DNA of 64,000 nt from the NCBI GenBank assembly GCA_905178155.1, contig CAJINV010000011.1, positions 1,015,982 to 1,079,981 on the forward strand, written 5' to 3'. Below, piece by piece: positions 34,701 through 45,816 of the stretch. Origin of the DNA: Amoebophrya sp. A120 (taxonomy: Eukaryota; Sar; Dinophyceae; Syndiniales; Amoebophryaceae). Made by a program: the position numbers and the translations under genes. The notes below the pieces were generated by a model. The model was not told the origin of the DNA, ran no database searches, and saw only the letters and a list, made by a program, of their open reading frames with translations. The first letter of the stretch is position 1. Each line of letters opens with the position of its first letter.

Positions 34701-37250
34701 AAGCTCGGATGAATAAGCAACAAAGTCGGACTTTTGAACCCAGCTCCTCAACTATCACAAGGAAAAATCCCCCCTCCCCATATCGAAACGAAGTTTCTGA
34801 TGCTGGATTTGCGTACACAAATCAGGTCTGTCTTGCTGGAGAGGACTGCAGGCATATGCCAAGCCTCGGTCGAGAGGTTTTGGCCTAGGCGCTTAGCATG
34901 AGAAACGTCTATGCTGTAGGCCCAACAGCATCACAAACCGCCTGCATAATGCGGCAGAGCCTGTGGGATTGTCTTCTTGCAAGACAGGCGTGATTTGTGG
35001 TCTCAAATCAGCAAGACAAATTTTCGGAAACATACCTTTTCGATATGGGGAGGGGGGATTTTTCCTCTCAGTATCAACCTCATTCGGAGAACTACGAGGA
35101 GCAGGAAGCAATTTCCCAGTAGTCCCCCAACAAGCTATGTCTTCAACGGTCGTTAGCGTACAGAAGTGTGAATTTGCAGTGAATTTGTATTGCATGACTT
35201 GCATTTACTTGAAAGAGAAGAGCGCTAGCGCTACGTATTAGACACACGAGCCCAAGCATCCCACATAGCCTGAAGGGCTGCTCGTCGCGTGGTGGCGCTT
35301 GCAGCACCAAAAGAGGCGGTCTTGCGGGGGCTCGCCGGGCTGTGTAGTGCGTATCTATCGACCAGAGAAGGTGGGTCGGGGGGCTCTTATTCTTCTGCGC
35401 GTCTGCCTCAGAAGTTCCTCTCCGAAATGGTCGAAAGGGAGGGCGACGCCTGAACACAGGGGCACTAGTTCAACACGTGCGCCCTCACGAGTTGTGGTTG
35501 TGGCTTGGAATTGGGTATCTGGGAGCAGCCTCGGGTGGAAGGGGAGGCACGATTCGGCCGCGGACGCTAGCTTGCTTCGCCTGCTGTGCTCGGCTCACAA
35601 CTCCCCACGTGTCTTTTTGCCTCCGGAGCAAGTCTTATTCGACGTGATCCCCAGGTCAAGAATTCCCTTGGTGAATTTTGGGACTTTTTGTTTTGGCGAC
35701 ACTTTGTTGAAGCCCCAAAGCCCGGAGTTTCTCACGCGCTCGCGAATTTTGAAAAGGAGCCGGAGGACAAAATTCACCGGCGTCCTTTTCAAAATTCACC
35801 CCAAAATTCACCGAGCGCCACTTTTCGATCGTGATAAGCAAAGTTTAGCGCAGAAAAGTGCTCAAAAAAACGCACAAGTAGACCCTGGGAAGTGGGGCCG
35901 AGGGGAAAAGACAGGCGCCCGCTGTTGCCCTAAGCGCCTCTATATTCTGCCGAAAAGGCCGGGAGAGTTCACGCGCCTGCCGGATAGACGCGTCAAAGCT
36001 CTCGGCCGGGTCCTTTCGCCTTTGCTTCCGCGCCTTCATCTTGCCTAAACTGCGCTTATGTGCTTCGCGGCTCTTGTTTTTGGCGTGTTTGCCGCGGCTG
36101 CTGCAGTGCTTGCTCTTTTGCAAGCACAGGAAGACGAAAAGACATGGCCAAAGAATGACGCCCGGGCCATGACATGGCCCGGGCGTCATAAGCCTGGACA
36201 ACTAACTTCTGCGGTGTGCAGAACCCACTTCCCAGAAGAGCAAAAGGGACAATGTCCCGGCAGTCTCCTCTGCTATTTGTCATGCAAAATTCACTACAAA
36301 CTCACCACTTCTCATGCTAACGGGTGTTAAAGCTCTAAACCCAGCTCCTCAACCTCATTCGGAGAACTACGAGTATGCTGTGCAAAAGTATCGTACTCGT
36401 ATAAATGCATTACAAATTGCATCAGCATGACAAAAAGAATTTGTCATGCTGTTTTCGATTGGGATGGAGATTTGTAATGCATAATTGCAATTCATACGAG
36501 TACGATACTTTTGCACAGGATAACGAGGAGCAGGAAGCAATTTCCCAGTAGTCCCCCAACAAGCAGTATCCAAGAAAAAAACGTTGTTAGTGTAAATCTG
36601 TGATGCGCAACATGCAAGACGATTGCGTCTGTCATGCTTGGCATGCATCGTAGGGTCCAATAAAGGGCGTTTTCGCGTACTATCTGCGCATGACAGGTTT
36701 TTGCTGTCATGCCAGACATATTTGTAATGCTGTTCCTCCAAAGAAGTTACACCTACAATGTTTTTTTCTTGGATAAGCAGGTCAGCCTCTCCTGCAGCCC
36801 GGCTTGGAGCTTTCTTTCTCGCCACCTCAAGGCCCCCGCCGCTATTCGAACGCATACTATCCAATACAGAACCAATCTGGCCAGACCAACGCTTCAGGAA
36901 TTATGGAGCAGCAAGACAGGATGAATTTAAATTTAACCTCCTCGCAGGCGAAGCGGAGACTCCAAAACGACAACCCGTGGCTTGACGCGCAGTTAGTTCG
37001 CGCGCTCTCTATCCGGGATGTGTCTCAACAGCAAGGACTCGTGGCCCAAGGAATCAACGGTAATATGGTCGTGCCGCAAAGTAATAGTGGGACGTATTTC
37101 ATTGCAGCAGAAGTAGAAGATGTTGGAGCTCCTGCTGGTGGTGTGATGGAGTACACCACTAGTACACGACGCGCAGAGGAGCAGCAACATCAGCAACCTG
37201 AAGGAGAGCAGGCCCCGTTGGAGGAGGACTTTCTACTTCCAAAAATTTGA
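31754..37250 (+). CDS. Multi-pass membrane protein, function unknown (~909 aa)
   Basis: In-frame model: 31754-32903, 33515-33741, 33929-34752, 35079-35135, 36565-36566, 36781-37250 (2,730 nt). Introns 32904-33514 and 33742-33928 are GT-AG; later interruptions are introners and a 1.2-kb insert. Residues ~17-31 form a hydrophobic helix (SLILLFAILLLLYGV). A Cys-rich stretch follows (CTCCFRTCSSRCC), possibly for palmitoylation or metal, then a polar linker. Further hydrophobic segments lie near residues 248-262 and 303-318 and, in the third exon, around WLMVLYFASVYTM, LAIIKIAAWETVFIAFGVWY and LQIMLAVFSLFVAIKVL. About six segments in total suggest a polytopic protein. The C-terminus is Gln/Glu-rich and polar. 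No family recognised. The start ATG (acaaaATGacg) begins the hydrophobic N-terminus; the frame is open 63 nt further upstream without another ATG. The splicing across 34753-36780 is inferred. Confidence 0.65.
33116..33412 (+). tRNA. tRNA-like sequence with separated 5' and 3' halves
   Basis: Within the first intron of the membrane-protein gene. The 5' half, 33116-33141, reads as an acceptor strand GCGCGGC, then TA and a good D-arm (stem GCAC/GTGC, loop AACTGGTA). The 3' half, 33388-33412, has a perfect T-arm (GCAGG-TTCGAAT-CCTGC), then AACGCGC and A, which pairs over five bases with the 5' strand; a run of seven T follows. About 245 nt separate the arms, and no clear anticodon arm is seen. 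Options are a tRNA with an unusually long intron, a tRNA gene broken by an insertion, or a decayed tRNA-derived repeat. Confidence 0.3.
34753..35073 (+). mobile_element. Introner, GGAAAAATCCCCCC-type termini, 321 bp
   Basis: Left tatcacaaggaaaaatcccc, right ggggggatttttcctctcagta, with about 28 nearly perfect paired bases including catatcgaaa/tttcgatatg. Perfect direct repeat TCAAC (34748-34752, 35074-35078). The duplicated exon copy at 36338-36373 lacks this element. Confidence 0.88.
35136..36337 (+). mobile_element. Long intron-like insert (1,202 bp) with terminal inverted repeats
   Basis: Left end tatgtcttcaacggtcgtta...agtgaatttg; the reverse complement of the right end is tagagctttaacacccgtta...agtgaattttgcatgac, so the ends are related over ~60 bp. 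The interior has several aaaattcacc / ggtgaatttt words (35670-35815) and a perfect GC-rich palindrome at 36155-36189, with no convincing gene. Skipping it together with one exon copy restores the frame of the membrane protein. Confidence 0.65.
36155..36189. repeat. Perfect 16-bp-arm palindrome
   Basis: Arms atgacgcccgggccat and atggcccgggcgtcat with the 3-bp spacer gac. It sits inside the 1.2-kb insert and is repeated at 45925-45959 in the second contig. Confidence 0.9.
36374..36522 (+). mobile_element. Introner, GCAAAAGTATCG-type termini, 149 bp
   Basis: Left tatgctgtgcaaaagtatcg, right tacgatacttttgcacaggata. Perfect direct repeat ACGAG (36369-36373, 36523-36527). The empty site gaactacgaggagc is present in the other exon copy at ~35091-35104. 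Confidence 0.9.
36567..36775 (+). mobile_element. Introner, TCCAAGAAAAAAACRTTG-type termini, 209 bp
   Basis: Left tatccaagaaaaaaacgttg, right aatgtttttttcttggata. Perfect direct repeat AGCAG (36562-36566, 36776-36780). Excision gives QQAGQPLLQPG. Confidence 0.85.
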
Positions 37251-37970
37251 TGACGCAGCTCCCTGCTTTTGAAATATAAAATTTTGGAGTACTACACGAA
37301 AGAAAAATCACGATGTCGTGTAAGTTTCTGACTCGAGGTTGTCGTCTAACATTTTGACCACAAGTAGCTTAGTACGAGGAGATCGCATAGAAGTTTTAAC
37401 TCCTCACTCGTGTATGATGCTGTTGAGGATGAAATCGTGCAAATTTAGGTCAATCAAACGAAGTAAGTGTCTTTTATTTGACCTAAGCGACATATACGAC
37501 AACGACTACGACAAGAACGTACTAGGTGCAGGTAGTTGTACCCACTGGTATTACAACCAAGATGCAGCTCTCAGTGAGCTTGCCAGCCAACAAGCCCTGT
37601 ACTAGAAAATGAAAATAGAAGCGATTCGCGCAAAAAAGACAGCCTCCTTGCTGCGCCAAGAAAAGAAAGGCCCAGGCTCCGATGTTGCAGTCTTGAACGA
37701 CCCTCGATGTTCAATAGCAGCGACATGCTCGCTTGCAACAACGACACTTCGACGCTCCTGTTTCGCCCGCCGTTCTTGTGAAAACGATGGTGCGTGCACA
37801 CTGCTTAAGTGCCGTGTTGTGTCGTGGCCGCTGACTTGAGTGGCGTTTTGAAAGGTAACAAGGTTACCATAGGCGTCGACTGACACGGAAGTAGTCCTCG
37901 ATAACTACCACTGCATGAAGACGAAGAACAAGAGGGAATGCAAGCTCAACCCAGCAGCTAGTACGTGACT
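37251..37970. other. Intergenic
   Basis: About 720 bp between the membrane-protein stop and the kinase ATG. Short open frames are present (37339-37605, 37609-37839) but show no domain and overlap on both strands. No introner seen. Confidence 0.4.
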
Positions 37971-40078
37971 ATGGCCGCCTCTGCTGATGTTGGGGAACAG
38001 GACGGCCAGGGCACTGCGTCTGTTGCCGATGGAGGTGGTACGGAAAATCTTCAGCCTGCCGCATTGCAGGATCAAACCGCTACAACGCCTCGCCCCTGGG
38101 GTTTGCATTTCCCCGACATCTGGATAAACATTTCCCGGGGGGATGGGTCTGCAGAGGTGGCGGAAAAATTGCAGGAAGAACGGAAAGACGCTGTTGCCGA
38201 GCTTGCTGTGCGATATTTCGCGTGTACAACAGCATCATCTTCTGCGGGACCACAGCATGAAGAGCCGCCTGTTGACGAAGAAGTTAGATTGTCAACGGAG
38301 GATATCCAAGGAAAAAGGAATTACAGTTACACATTTGTAGTGAATTCAGCATCACGATCACAAATTTGCCTTGTAATGCAGGGATCATAAGGCAAAACAC
38401 ACGCAAAACGAGACCTGCAAGCATTTTGAGCATGACAGAGGTCGTCTGTCTTGCATGTCTTGCAACACAATGTCAATGTGTAGCTTTAACACTCTTTTCG
38501 TTGCATAGAGGACATTCTTGTTGACCCTTTGGAAGGCGGAATCTCCAACTTGCTCTACAAGGCAACGAACAATAAAGGCGGCGCAGCAGGAAAAAATGCG
38601 GAGAGCAGTCACGCCAATAGTTGTACAGCCCATACCGCAGTCCTAATTCGTCTCTTCGGCGACAGTAAGACGAAAAAAGCCATGTCCGTGTGTGAGCGGA
38701 CCACGGAAAACCAAATCTGCTACGATTTGTTCGCAAAAGCAGACATCGGAGCGGGGGTGCTTGCGACATTCGCGAATGGAAGAATAGAGCGGTTCTTCAC
38801 GGGGTCAAGGGCGTTGGAGCCGACCGAAATGCTTGTTGGAGAGATTTCCGTGCAGATTGCCAAGAAACAAGCGGAGTTTCATCAGGTATAATAATAATTC
38901 GTTTTCGAGTGTAGTTTTGGGTCAGTTGTTACCATCTCAAGCTCGACTACATGAGCATGTTGGTTTGGTTTGGTACGCGCAATGGAACTGCATAAGTACT
39001 GGCTTGTTTTTACTTCCCAGTAGTCAGTACTTACTGCCTGCTCAACTTTCTCTTCTAACCACAGGTGGCCTTCGACGTTTCCTCTCGGCCAGCGAAGAAC
39101 GAAGCCAGCACGAAAACGACACCCAAAAGCGAGATCTGGAGCAAACTGCACGACTGGGTTGAGAAGGCTCGTCACGCCGCAGCCTCGCCGAAGGCGCAAA
39201 ACAGGCTAGATGTCGAAGAGCTGAGCGCCGAGCTCGCATTTTGGGAAACGTGGTTTGCGAAAATCGACGAGGAAAATAATGACGCTGCGAGCGAGCAGGA
39301 GAAGGAGAAGATCACCACCATTACACCAAGAACATCATCCGAAAAAAGATTATCCGACTACAACACCGCACGCCGATTTTGGAGCGAAGTAGTCTTCTGT
39401 CACCAGGATCTCCTCGGAGGCAACGTGCTGGTAGATGAGCAGAACAAAACCGCAAGTACAACTACTTCTGCTGACACGACAAACACGAAGGAAATGAAAA
39501 TCAACAAAAACTCCATGCGATTGATCGACTTCGAGTACGCGTGCTGGAACCACCGGGGTCACGACATCGCGAACCACTTCAACGCGATACCGGAGTCGAT
39601 GCTTATCGTCGCGAACAAGTTTGACCCGGATGAATTTTTTCCGAGTAGGGAGCACGTGAAGAAGTACGTGGCAAGTTACCTGCAGGAGCTTTTCAAGATA
39701 AAGCACGGCATAAGTAAAGATGAAACTGCAGAGCAGGCTGCAGTAGAAAATGCTCAGCCGCAAATGGACTCGTCCTCCACCTCCGCGGTCGTCGAGGTCC
39801 TCACTTCCGACTCCGGGCTCGACGCGCTCCTCGAGTACTGCCCTTTGGCCGAGCTGTACTGGATCCTCTGGGCGGTGATTCTTAGCGCCACGTCCGATGT
39901 GGGCTTTGACTACCAGAACTACGCCGAAATGCGGTGGAACGCGGGGTACAAAAAGTACAAAAAGGAAGTGCTCGCGAGAAGAGAAAACCTGCTAGAGGCA
40001 GCTGGTTCGTCGAATAGTAAAAGACCGAAGAGCACCTTCTGCGCGTTTGGAGGTGGCTCTTGCGCGCGCGCGAAGTGA
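37971..40078 (+). CDS. Choline/ethanolamine kinase
   Basis: Exons 37971-38302, 38513-38885 and 39065-40078 join to 1,719 nt (572 aa). The first interruption is an introner; the second is a GT-AG intron (38886-39064). The enzyme phosphorylates choline or ethanolamine with ATP, the first step of the CDP-choline/CDP-ethanolamine (Kennedy) route to phospholipids. The second exon has the N-lobe pattern DPLEGGISNLLYKA and the third has the Brenner motif HQDLLGGN (~348-355, catalytic Asp350) and the choline-kinase motif IDFEYACWNHRGHDIANHF (~389-407), with a typical late FDYQNYAEMRW segment. Which substrate is preferred cannot be told. It is longer than usual for the family, because of a polar N-terminal extension of ~110 residues and a Ser/Thr-rich insert between the two motifs. 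The ATG is the first in the frame after upstream stops. Confidence 0.92.
38303..38507 (+). mobile_element. Introner in the kinase gene, 205 bp
   Basis: Left tatccaaggaaaaaggaatt, right actcttttcgttgcata, a degenerate inverted repeat. Perfect direct repeat GAGGA (38298-38302, 38508-38512). Excision gives STEDILVDPLEGG in frame (phase 2). Confidence 0.78.
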
Positions 40079-40935
40079 TTCCATTTGCGCTATATTCATA
40101 TCCGTGTGGGTAAAAACAACTAACTTTGAATTTTTGACAACTAAGCGCCTGCTTCGAGTTCTTGTTCTGTGACCAAAAGTACCACCAGTGCATTTTAGTA
40201 GTGATGAACGCCAACGCGATAGAATGAAGATGTTGTGGTCGACCATGCGGGTGCCGTGACCCTAGCAGTGCATTACATAAAAGTTTTTCAAAAGTACATC
40301 GTTTCGACGACGTGATCTATTTCTTGCGATCGCAGCTTTTTTCTGCTTCCAGCAACAGTGTCTGGACAAATCGGTTCTGGGGAAGATATCTTCACTTCAA
40401 ACCATTTACATCCAGAAAACATTTTCGACACTGAAGTGTTGGAGAAAGCTTCGTTTCGATAGTTTGCCTCTGTGAATATCCGAGCTGTAGTGGTGGCACT
40501 AAAAAACCGGATTTACTGAACTTTCAGAGAGTCAGGATGTGGCACTGAGTCACGACGTTATTCTTATTTCTAAAAGAAGAGAGTACCTATAATTGGAAGG
40601 GCGGGCCGGCGCATGTTCGGAGTGTAAACAAAGACGAGAGTTATGATGTTCAAGTAGCAGCGTTGAGGTTGCACATCTTGTTGTCACGAGTAGAGCTACA
40701 CCTACACTGCGCATCATTAAAAATGCTGGCATTGTGGATGCTTCATTCGTCGCTGCACAGACACGACTCATCCTGGCTGAGGAAGAGAACTTCGCCATGT
40801 GTAACTGGAGGAGCACAGCGTACACCTGCCAGTCGTGCTGAACCGCGGGTCACGACCACCGCGTCAACCTCAACCGGGCTGTCGTCTTCGTGGTAGGCAG
40901 AGGTGTATCCCATCCGCAACCAGCACTAGTGGATC
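40079..40935. other. Intergenic between kinase and channel genes
   Basis: About 860 bp; no supported coding frame, RNA gene or introner. The ATG at 40936 is preceded in frame by TAG (40927-40929). Confidence 0.4.
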
Positions 40936-43900
40936 ATGCTGGAAGCCCCTACAGGAACGAGCGGCGCGCCCGTGCGGCGCATGTCGCGGTCGATGACGAC
41001 CATTCAGAATCCTGACGGCGGACCGACTCTTTTACGCGAATCTGGCCAGCTATGGAACTGTCAGGATCGAAATCGTCAAAGTTGAAATAATTTGTCATGC
41101 ATAAAATGCAAGGCACGAAGTGCCTGTCTTGCCGGGATGGCAAATGAGGCCGATTGTGAGCCTGTTTCGGGTTTGAAATAGAGCTGCTAAAGTAGCATGA
41201 CAAAAGCAGTCTTCTGTGCGCAAACAGCATGACAAATTGGATTCCGATGCTCGGAAAATTTGTCATGCGCCGCTTGATATGTGGGCTTCCGACTGGCATC
41301 CATTTTATGCATGACAAACTATTTCAATTTCAACTTTGACGATTTCAATCCTGACACGCCCATAACAGCCCTCGCAACCCTTTGTTCGAAGCGTGCGACG
41401 CTCGCAAACACGGCCGGAGTCAGACTTGCTGGATCCAGGTACAACTATGGTGGTAGGGCACAATTACCAAACGATAGCATATGAGAAAATAAATGACAAC
41501 AGTGTAACATCAGAGCCACTAGATCTAGAACTAGCAGTAGTTTTGCATAATCAATACACCCACACACGACCATCAGGTGGGCTCATGGTGGGCAGTCCGA
41601 ACCGTCGGAGCTTCCTTCGCCCCCAGCTCTCCCGCCAGGGCACCCTGGATTCCCCGGAGAGTCGCCGCGCGTCCGTGGTCGCCGGGCCACCGCCGTCGTC
41701 CAGAGACATGATGGGCGGAGGAGTAGGTGGGACTGACATCATCGAGGCCAGCGAGCGGGAAAGTTTGAAGGGCGGCGGCGGTGGGGGGCAACCGCAGCAC
41801 CAGCACCACGGCTTTGGGTTCCGGTCGACGAGCAGGTCGAGAATATGGGACGACGTGCAGGAGGGGAATAATTTGCTGAAAACGTTTTTGGAACCGACAG
41901 GAAACAGTCCGGCGAAGGGAATAGGTTTCTGGTTTTTTCTTTGATTTTTGTGATTGTATGAAAGCGGGAACGAACGAACGTGTGGAAGTAGCCAGTGTAC
42001 CCTTCTTTCCAACGACAATCTCAAGCTGCATCTGCTTTTTGGATATCAAGTAAAAAAGCAGTTGCACAAATAGTCGCAGGACACACTAATCGCACTCGCA
42101 CATCACCAGATAGCAGAAAACATATCAACACCGGCAGTTCCCCGCGCCAACTCGCAGACCCAGCTGGACAAGATTCTTCACCACGGTGGGTTATCAAATG
42201 CAAAAATGTCTGGGTCTGGAGGAGTGGAAACTTGTCATGCATATTTCCATGTCCCAGGAGGTTTGGCATGCAGGAGCTAGCATGACAGATTCTGCGAAGT
42301 CTCTATCAAGCCTATCCTGCATGACAAACTGCCACGAAACTTGTTCAAACGTGGACACCTTTTGGTAATCATGCAACACAAATTTTTGCACTATCCAGAC
42401 TTAGCATGACAAGTTCCAACCTTCCAGACCCAGACATTTTTGCATTTGATACGGGTCGGTTCTGGACAACATTCACGAGGTGGTGAACGAAGTGAAGCTC
42501 ATGGACAGCCAGAATCCGCATTCTCTAAGAGCCTTTGTCGCGAAGAAGAAGCTGCTGCTCTGGCTGTTCATGGAAGAACCGTTTCTCACCCCGGTTTCCA
42601 CGGCTTACTCCCTCGGGATGATTGTGCTGGTCGTGTTTGGGTTTTACACTGCAGTGAAGCCACAGGTACTCATTTTTACGAGCATTCAGAACAACTGCTG
42701 CGATTTCTTGCAATGCTGTGAATGCTGCGAATGTTGTGTTTGTGATGCATAAAAATAAAATTAAAAGCAATTATGACGACAAAAACTAGACCTACGAAGC
42801 CTTCACCGGTGAGTTCCACGATACCGCCTGGGTGGAGGAGAAGCTTTTTTGGTGGACGTTCGCAATTAACCTCATCTGCACGCTGGAGACCGCACTACGC
42901 TTCTCGGTCGCACCGGTGAAGATGAAGTTCATAAACCAAGTTTCGAACCTGTTCGACATTCTGGCGGTGCTCCCCTTCTGGATCAACAATTGTTTCCGGC
43001 TAGACAAACACGTCTCCCCCGGCCTCCGTTACATCTCCGTTTTCGGTGCGGTTTTCTGGTTGGTCAAGCTCTGCAGATATTTCCCAGGTTGGTACCTACT
43101 CCGCATGGCATTGCGGAACAGCATGGCGGCTTTGTTAATCCCGGTGTTTTTCCTGTTGATGATGGGTGTTGCGGGGGCGTCGCTCGTGTTGACGTTTGAC
43201 TGGATTTCTGCCGTGAACGGCGGGATCCCCTTGCAGATCTCTTCCTGGATGAAGGCTTTTCACTACATCATGGTGGTCACCATCTCCATCGACGTATCAC
43301 CAGTTTACGGGACCGCGGCGCAATCCGCCTTGGCGCAAGCGATCGCGGTGTTGTGGATGTATTTGGGTGTGATTTTCCTCTCCATGCCCATCGCAATCGT
43401 GGGAACGTGCTTCTCCCAGACCTGGTTCGACCAGGACAGAATCGTGTTAGTGGAGAAGGTCCGATCGAGAATGCGGCAGCAGGGGTACACGACGGACGAC
43501 TTGCGGGAGGTTTTTGACGAGGTGGATGAGGACGGGTCAGGCGAGATCGATTTCTACGAGTTCAAGCGCATGCTCGAAGCGTTCCACTTCTTCGCGCCGA
43601 TCGGGAAAACGAGGAAACTCTTCAACCACTTCGATACTAATGGGACAGGCTCAATAAGTTATCAGGAGTTCGTCTGCGTCATTTTTCCCGAGATCACCGA
43701 CATTGTCGACTGGGACACGCAACGGGTGGATCGAGACGCTTTGGAGGTGATAGAGGAGGTGGAATCCGATTTGGAAGAAGACTCCTCCGCCCTGTACAGC
43801 AGTACCGGCAGTAGTGGTGCGGATGATGAGAGCTCGGAGTCGTTTCTGCAAAAACGATCTAGATCGCAGTCGTTGGACAAAAAGTCGGTGAACTTTTCGA

Positions 43901-45716
43901 AGACAAGTAGCGAAGACGAGGAGGAGGACGAGGATGGGCCGGCGCGGTTGAGCATCCCGGGGCTGATATCGAAGGGAAAATTGGTCGTGCACAATCCTCT
44001 AAAGGAAGAAAAGCCTGATGCTGGTCGTGAACCGCCTGATAAAGACAATAAGAGTGCAACTACAGCTGCAACAGTAGGAGCTGCATCAGAACCACCTCCA
44101 CCAGCAGATGACAGCACAGCCGGCGGGGGTGGCGAAAATGGTACAGATGATGCAAAAGCGGAACAAGGCGTGGTCACGCAACAAGACAACCCCACTCCCG
44201 ACTTGAACGACAGTAGCATGTTGATCAACGTTCCAGATCATGACACCTCTTTCGCATCATCCGGGAAAAAAAATCAAGCCACGTCACAGAAACAAGCACC
44301 AGGCGGCACAAATCCACGCGAGGAAATCGGCGGTAGCTCTGGATCTTCAAAAAACTCAAAGGAAGAGCAGGCGGACAACCCAGCAGATCCGAATCCTGCG
44401 TCACCAATGGCAGCAGGAGCCAATGACGCCCCACCACCTCAGAAAAACGGCGAAGAAACTTCTACCCAAGTAGAAATGAAGCCAGAATCACCGCCTCCCG
44501 ACGACCCCGTCCCGGAGCGCGTTGTCCCGCGCAGAAGGCAGCAGAGCAGTACCGCCCGTCCGAGGATTGGCACAGTGGAGTCCGTAGCATCACGAGCGTC
44601 GAGGCGGTCCACGCGGTCCGGGAGGCGAAGCAGGCGGGAGAGCAGTGGTCGGCGGTCGTCTAATCGCGACGAAAACGGCGGGAATTCCGCAGTAGAGAAG
44701 AACAGCTCCCTGGTTTCGGCGTTGAGCGTCGCGGCGTTAAATCTGGGGAAAGCGGCAATACGAAGAGGAAGCTCCATGGTATCGATTTTGGCTGTGAGAA
44801 GATGATGCTCTACCATGTTGCAACATTTTCATCCACCTCGCAGAATTTTGATTTTTTAGTAGAGGTGTCGCACAGTAGAAGCACTCCTGCAAACCGCAAT
44901 CGCACTACACAGGTTTCCCTCGGACCCAACGACGAGGAACTGCTGGGTCAAAACATCGTGGTGGACAAGGGCGTAATGCGCCGGACCCGGTCTACCGACG
45001 GCTTTGCGGCGGGCTCGCTCACCGGCAGCTTGGGGCTTGCCTCCGGCGGAACCAGTCCGCCGCCACGGGGCGGCGCGCTGGCCGCCATGGCCTCTGGTGG
45101 TAGATACTAACTTTTTGCCGAAAAAATTATCGGGAAGATGATCTTGATGGAAGACATGCAAGTGCCGATGTAGTATTTCTTCTAGTGAAGAACAAGCTCC
45201 TTGTTCGAAAACAAAAAATCGCACCCACCCCTGGAGGTTCCTCCATTACAACAGGTCCGATCCCACGCGGCAGACGTTCGGGTGGAGAGCAGCTACAATC
45301 AAGACCTTCTGGCGGCGCAGCAACGGCCAGTTCCACCAAATCTTCTGCCAGACCACTTGAACAAGCCGTCGACGGAAATATTAATCTCGTCCCTGTTGCT
45401 CGCACTCTTTCCGCCGGCGCCGCCAGGGTGTCTCCGGCCAGTGGCGCTGCCGGCATTTTCAGTTCCCTGTTTGGTCGGAGTTCTTCGAGGAAGACCGACG
45501 CAGCGAGGGGGGCCCCAGAGATCACGACAAGCGCTGCGATGGGGGGAGGTGGAGGTGGAATCGTGCCAACAACAAGCATATCGAATGTAAAAATGTCTGG
45601 GTCTGGAACATTCTGACGCTTGTCATGCACGTTTTGCATGAGCCCTGATGTCTGTGATGCATGCCCTAGCATCACAGATTTTTTCAGAGCTTCTTGATGC
45701 CTATTCCGCATGACAA
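40936..45716 (+). CDS. Voltage-gated EF-hand ion channel, first copy, cut by the gap
   Basis: Same gene as 50706-57509, in the first contig. Exons 40936-41050, 41370-41438, 41577-41924, 42114-42191, 42457-42665, 42790-44778, 44913-45096 and 45255-45578 are present; the contig ends inside the following introner, so the last two exons are missing. The sequence appears identical to the second copy, so this is very probably the same locus assembled twice. Domain description is under the complete copy. Confidence 0.85.
41051..41364 (+). mobile_element. Introner, GTCAGGATYGAAATCGTC-type termini, 314 bp
   Basis: Left tatggaactgtcaggatcga, right caatcctgacacgcccata, with ~35 paired terminal bases. 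Direct repeat CCAGC/ACAGC. Excision gives ESGQPSQPFV (phase 1). Confidence 0.82.
42192..42451 (+). mobile_element. Introner, TGTCTGGGTCTGGA-type termini, 260 bp
   Basis: Left tatcaaatgcaaaaatgtct, right gacatttttgcatttgata. Direct repeat TGGGT/CGGGT. Excision gives HHGGSVLDN, just before the first membrane segment of the channel. Confidence 0.87.
45579..45716 (+). mobile_element. Introner truncated by the assembly gap
   Basis: Left 138 bp of the element that is complete at 55349-55610. The contig breaks within it, as expected if this high-copy repeat stopped the assembler. Confidence 0.9.
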
Positions 45717-45816
45717 NNNNNNNNNNNNNNNNNNNNNNNNNNNNNNNNNNNNNNNNNNNNNNNNNNNNNNNNNNNNNNNNNNNNNNNNNNNNNNNNNNNN
45801 NNNNNNNNNNNNNNNN
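45717..45816. other. Assembly gap, exactly 100 N
   Basis: A placeholder-length gap. The sequence after it repeats the 9,670 bp before it, so its true length is probably negative (an unmerged overlap). Confidence 0.98.

Larger units (their letters stand above)
34737..36564 (+). repeat. 73-bp exon duplication flanking the 1.2-kb insert
   Basis: With introners ignored, 34737-34752 plus 35079-35135 equals 36338-36373 plus 36528-36564 (73 bp, from aacccagctcctcaac to cccccaacaagc). The left copy holds the introner 34753-35073; the right copy holds a different one (36374-36522). Each copy therefore shows the empty site of the other's element. Confidence 0.85.
36047..45716 (+). repeat. First copy of a 9,670-bp duplicated segment (contig overlap)
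   Basis: Begins aaactgcgcttatg and ends in cgcatgacaa directly before the N run. It matches 45817-55486 at a constant offset of 9,770, with the same gene models at every position compared. The one mismatch I noticed is G45689 versus C55459. It carries the 3' part of the membrane-protein gene, the whole kinase gene and the first eight exons of the channel gene. Confidence 0.95.

Noticed and set aside
34753-34888. Coding sequence reading through to the stop at 34886-34888 as the true C-terminus of the membrane protein
   Set aside because: The frame beyond 34752 lies inside a clear introner; removing it continues the frame to the terminal exon at 36781-37250.
35136-36337. Protein-coding gene in the 1.2-kb insert
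   Set aside because: The open frames there are short, overlap on both strands and lack recognisable domains or junctions; the inverted ends explain it better as an element.
43651-44228. - strand open frames opposite the channel C-terminus (also at 53421-53998)
   Set aside because: Shadows of the acidic Glu/Asp/Ser-rich tail; no start context or domain.
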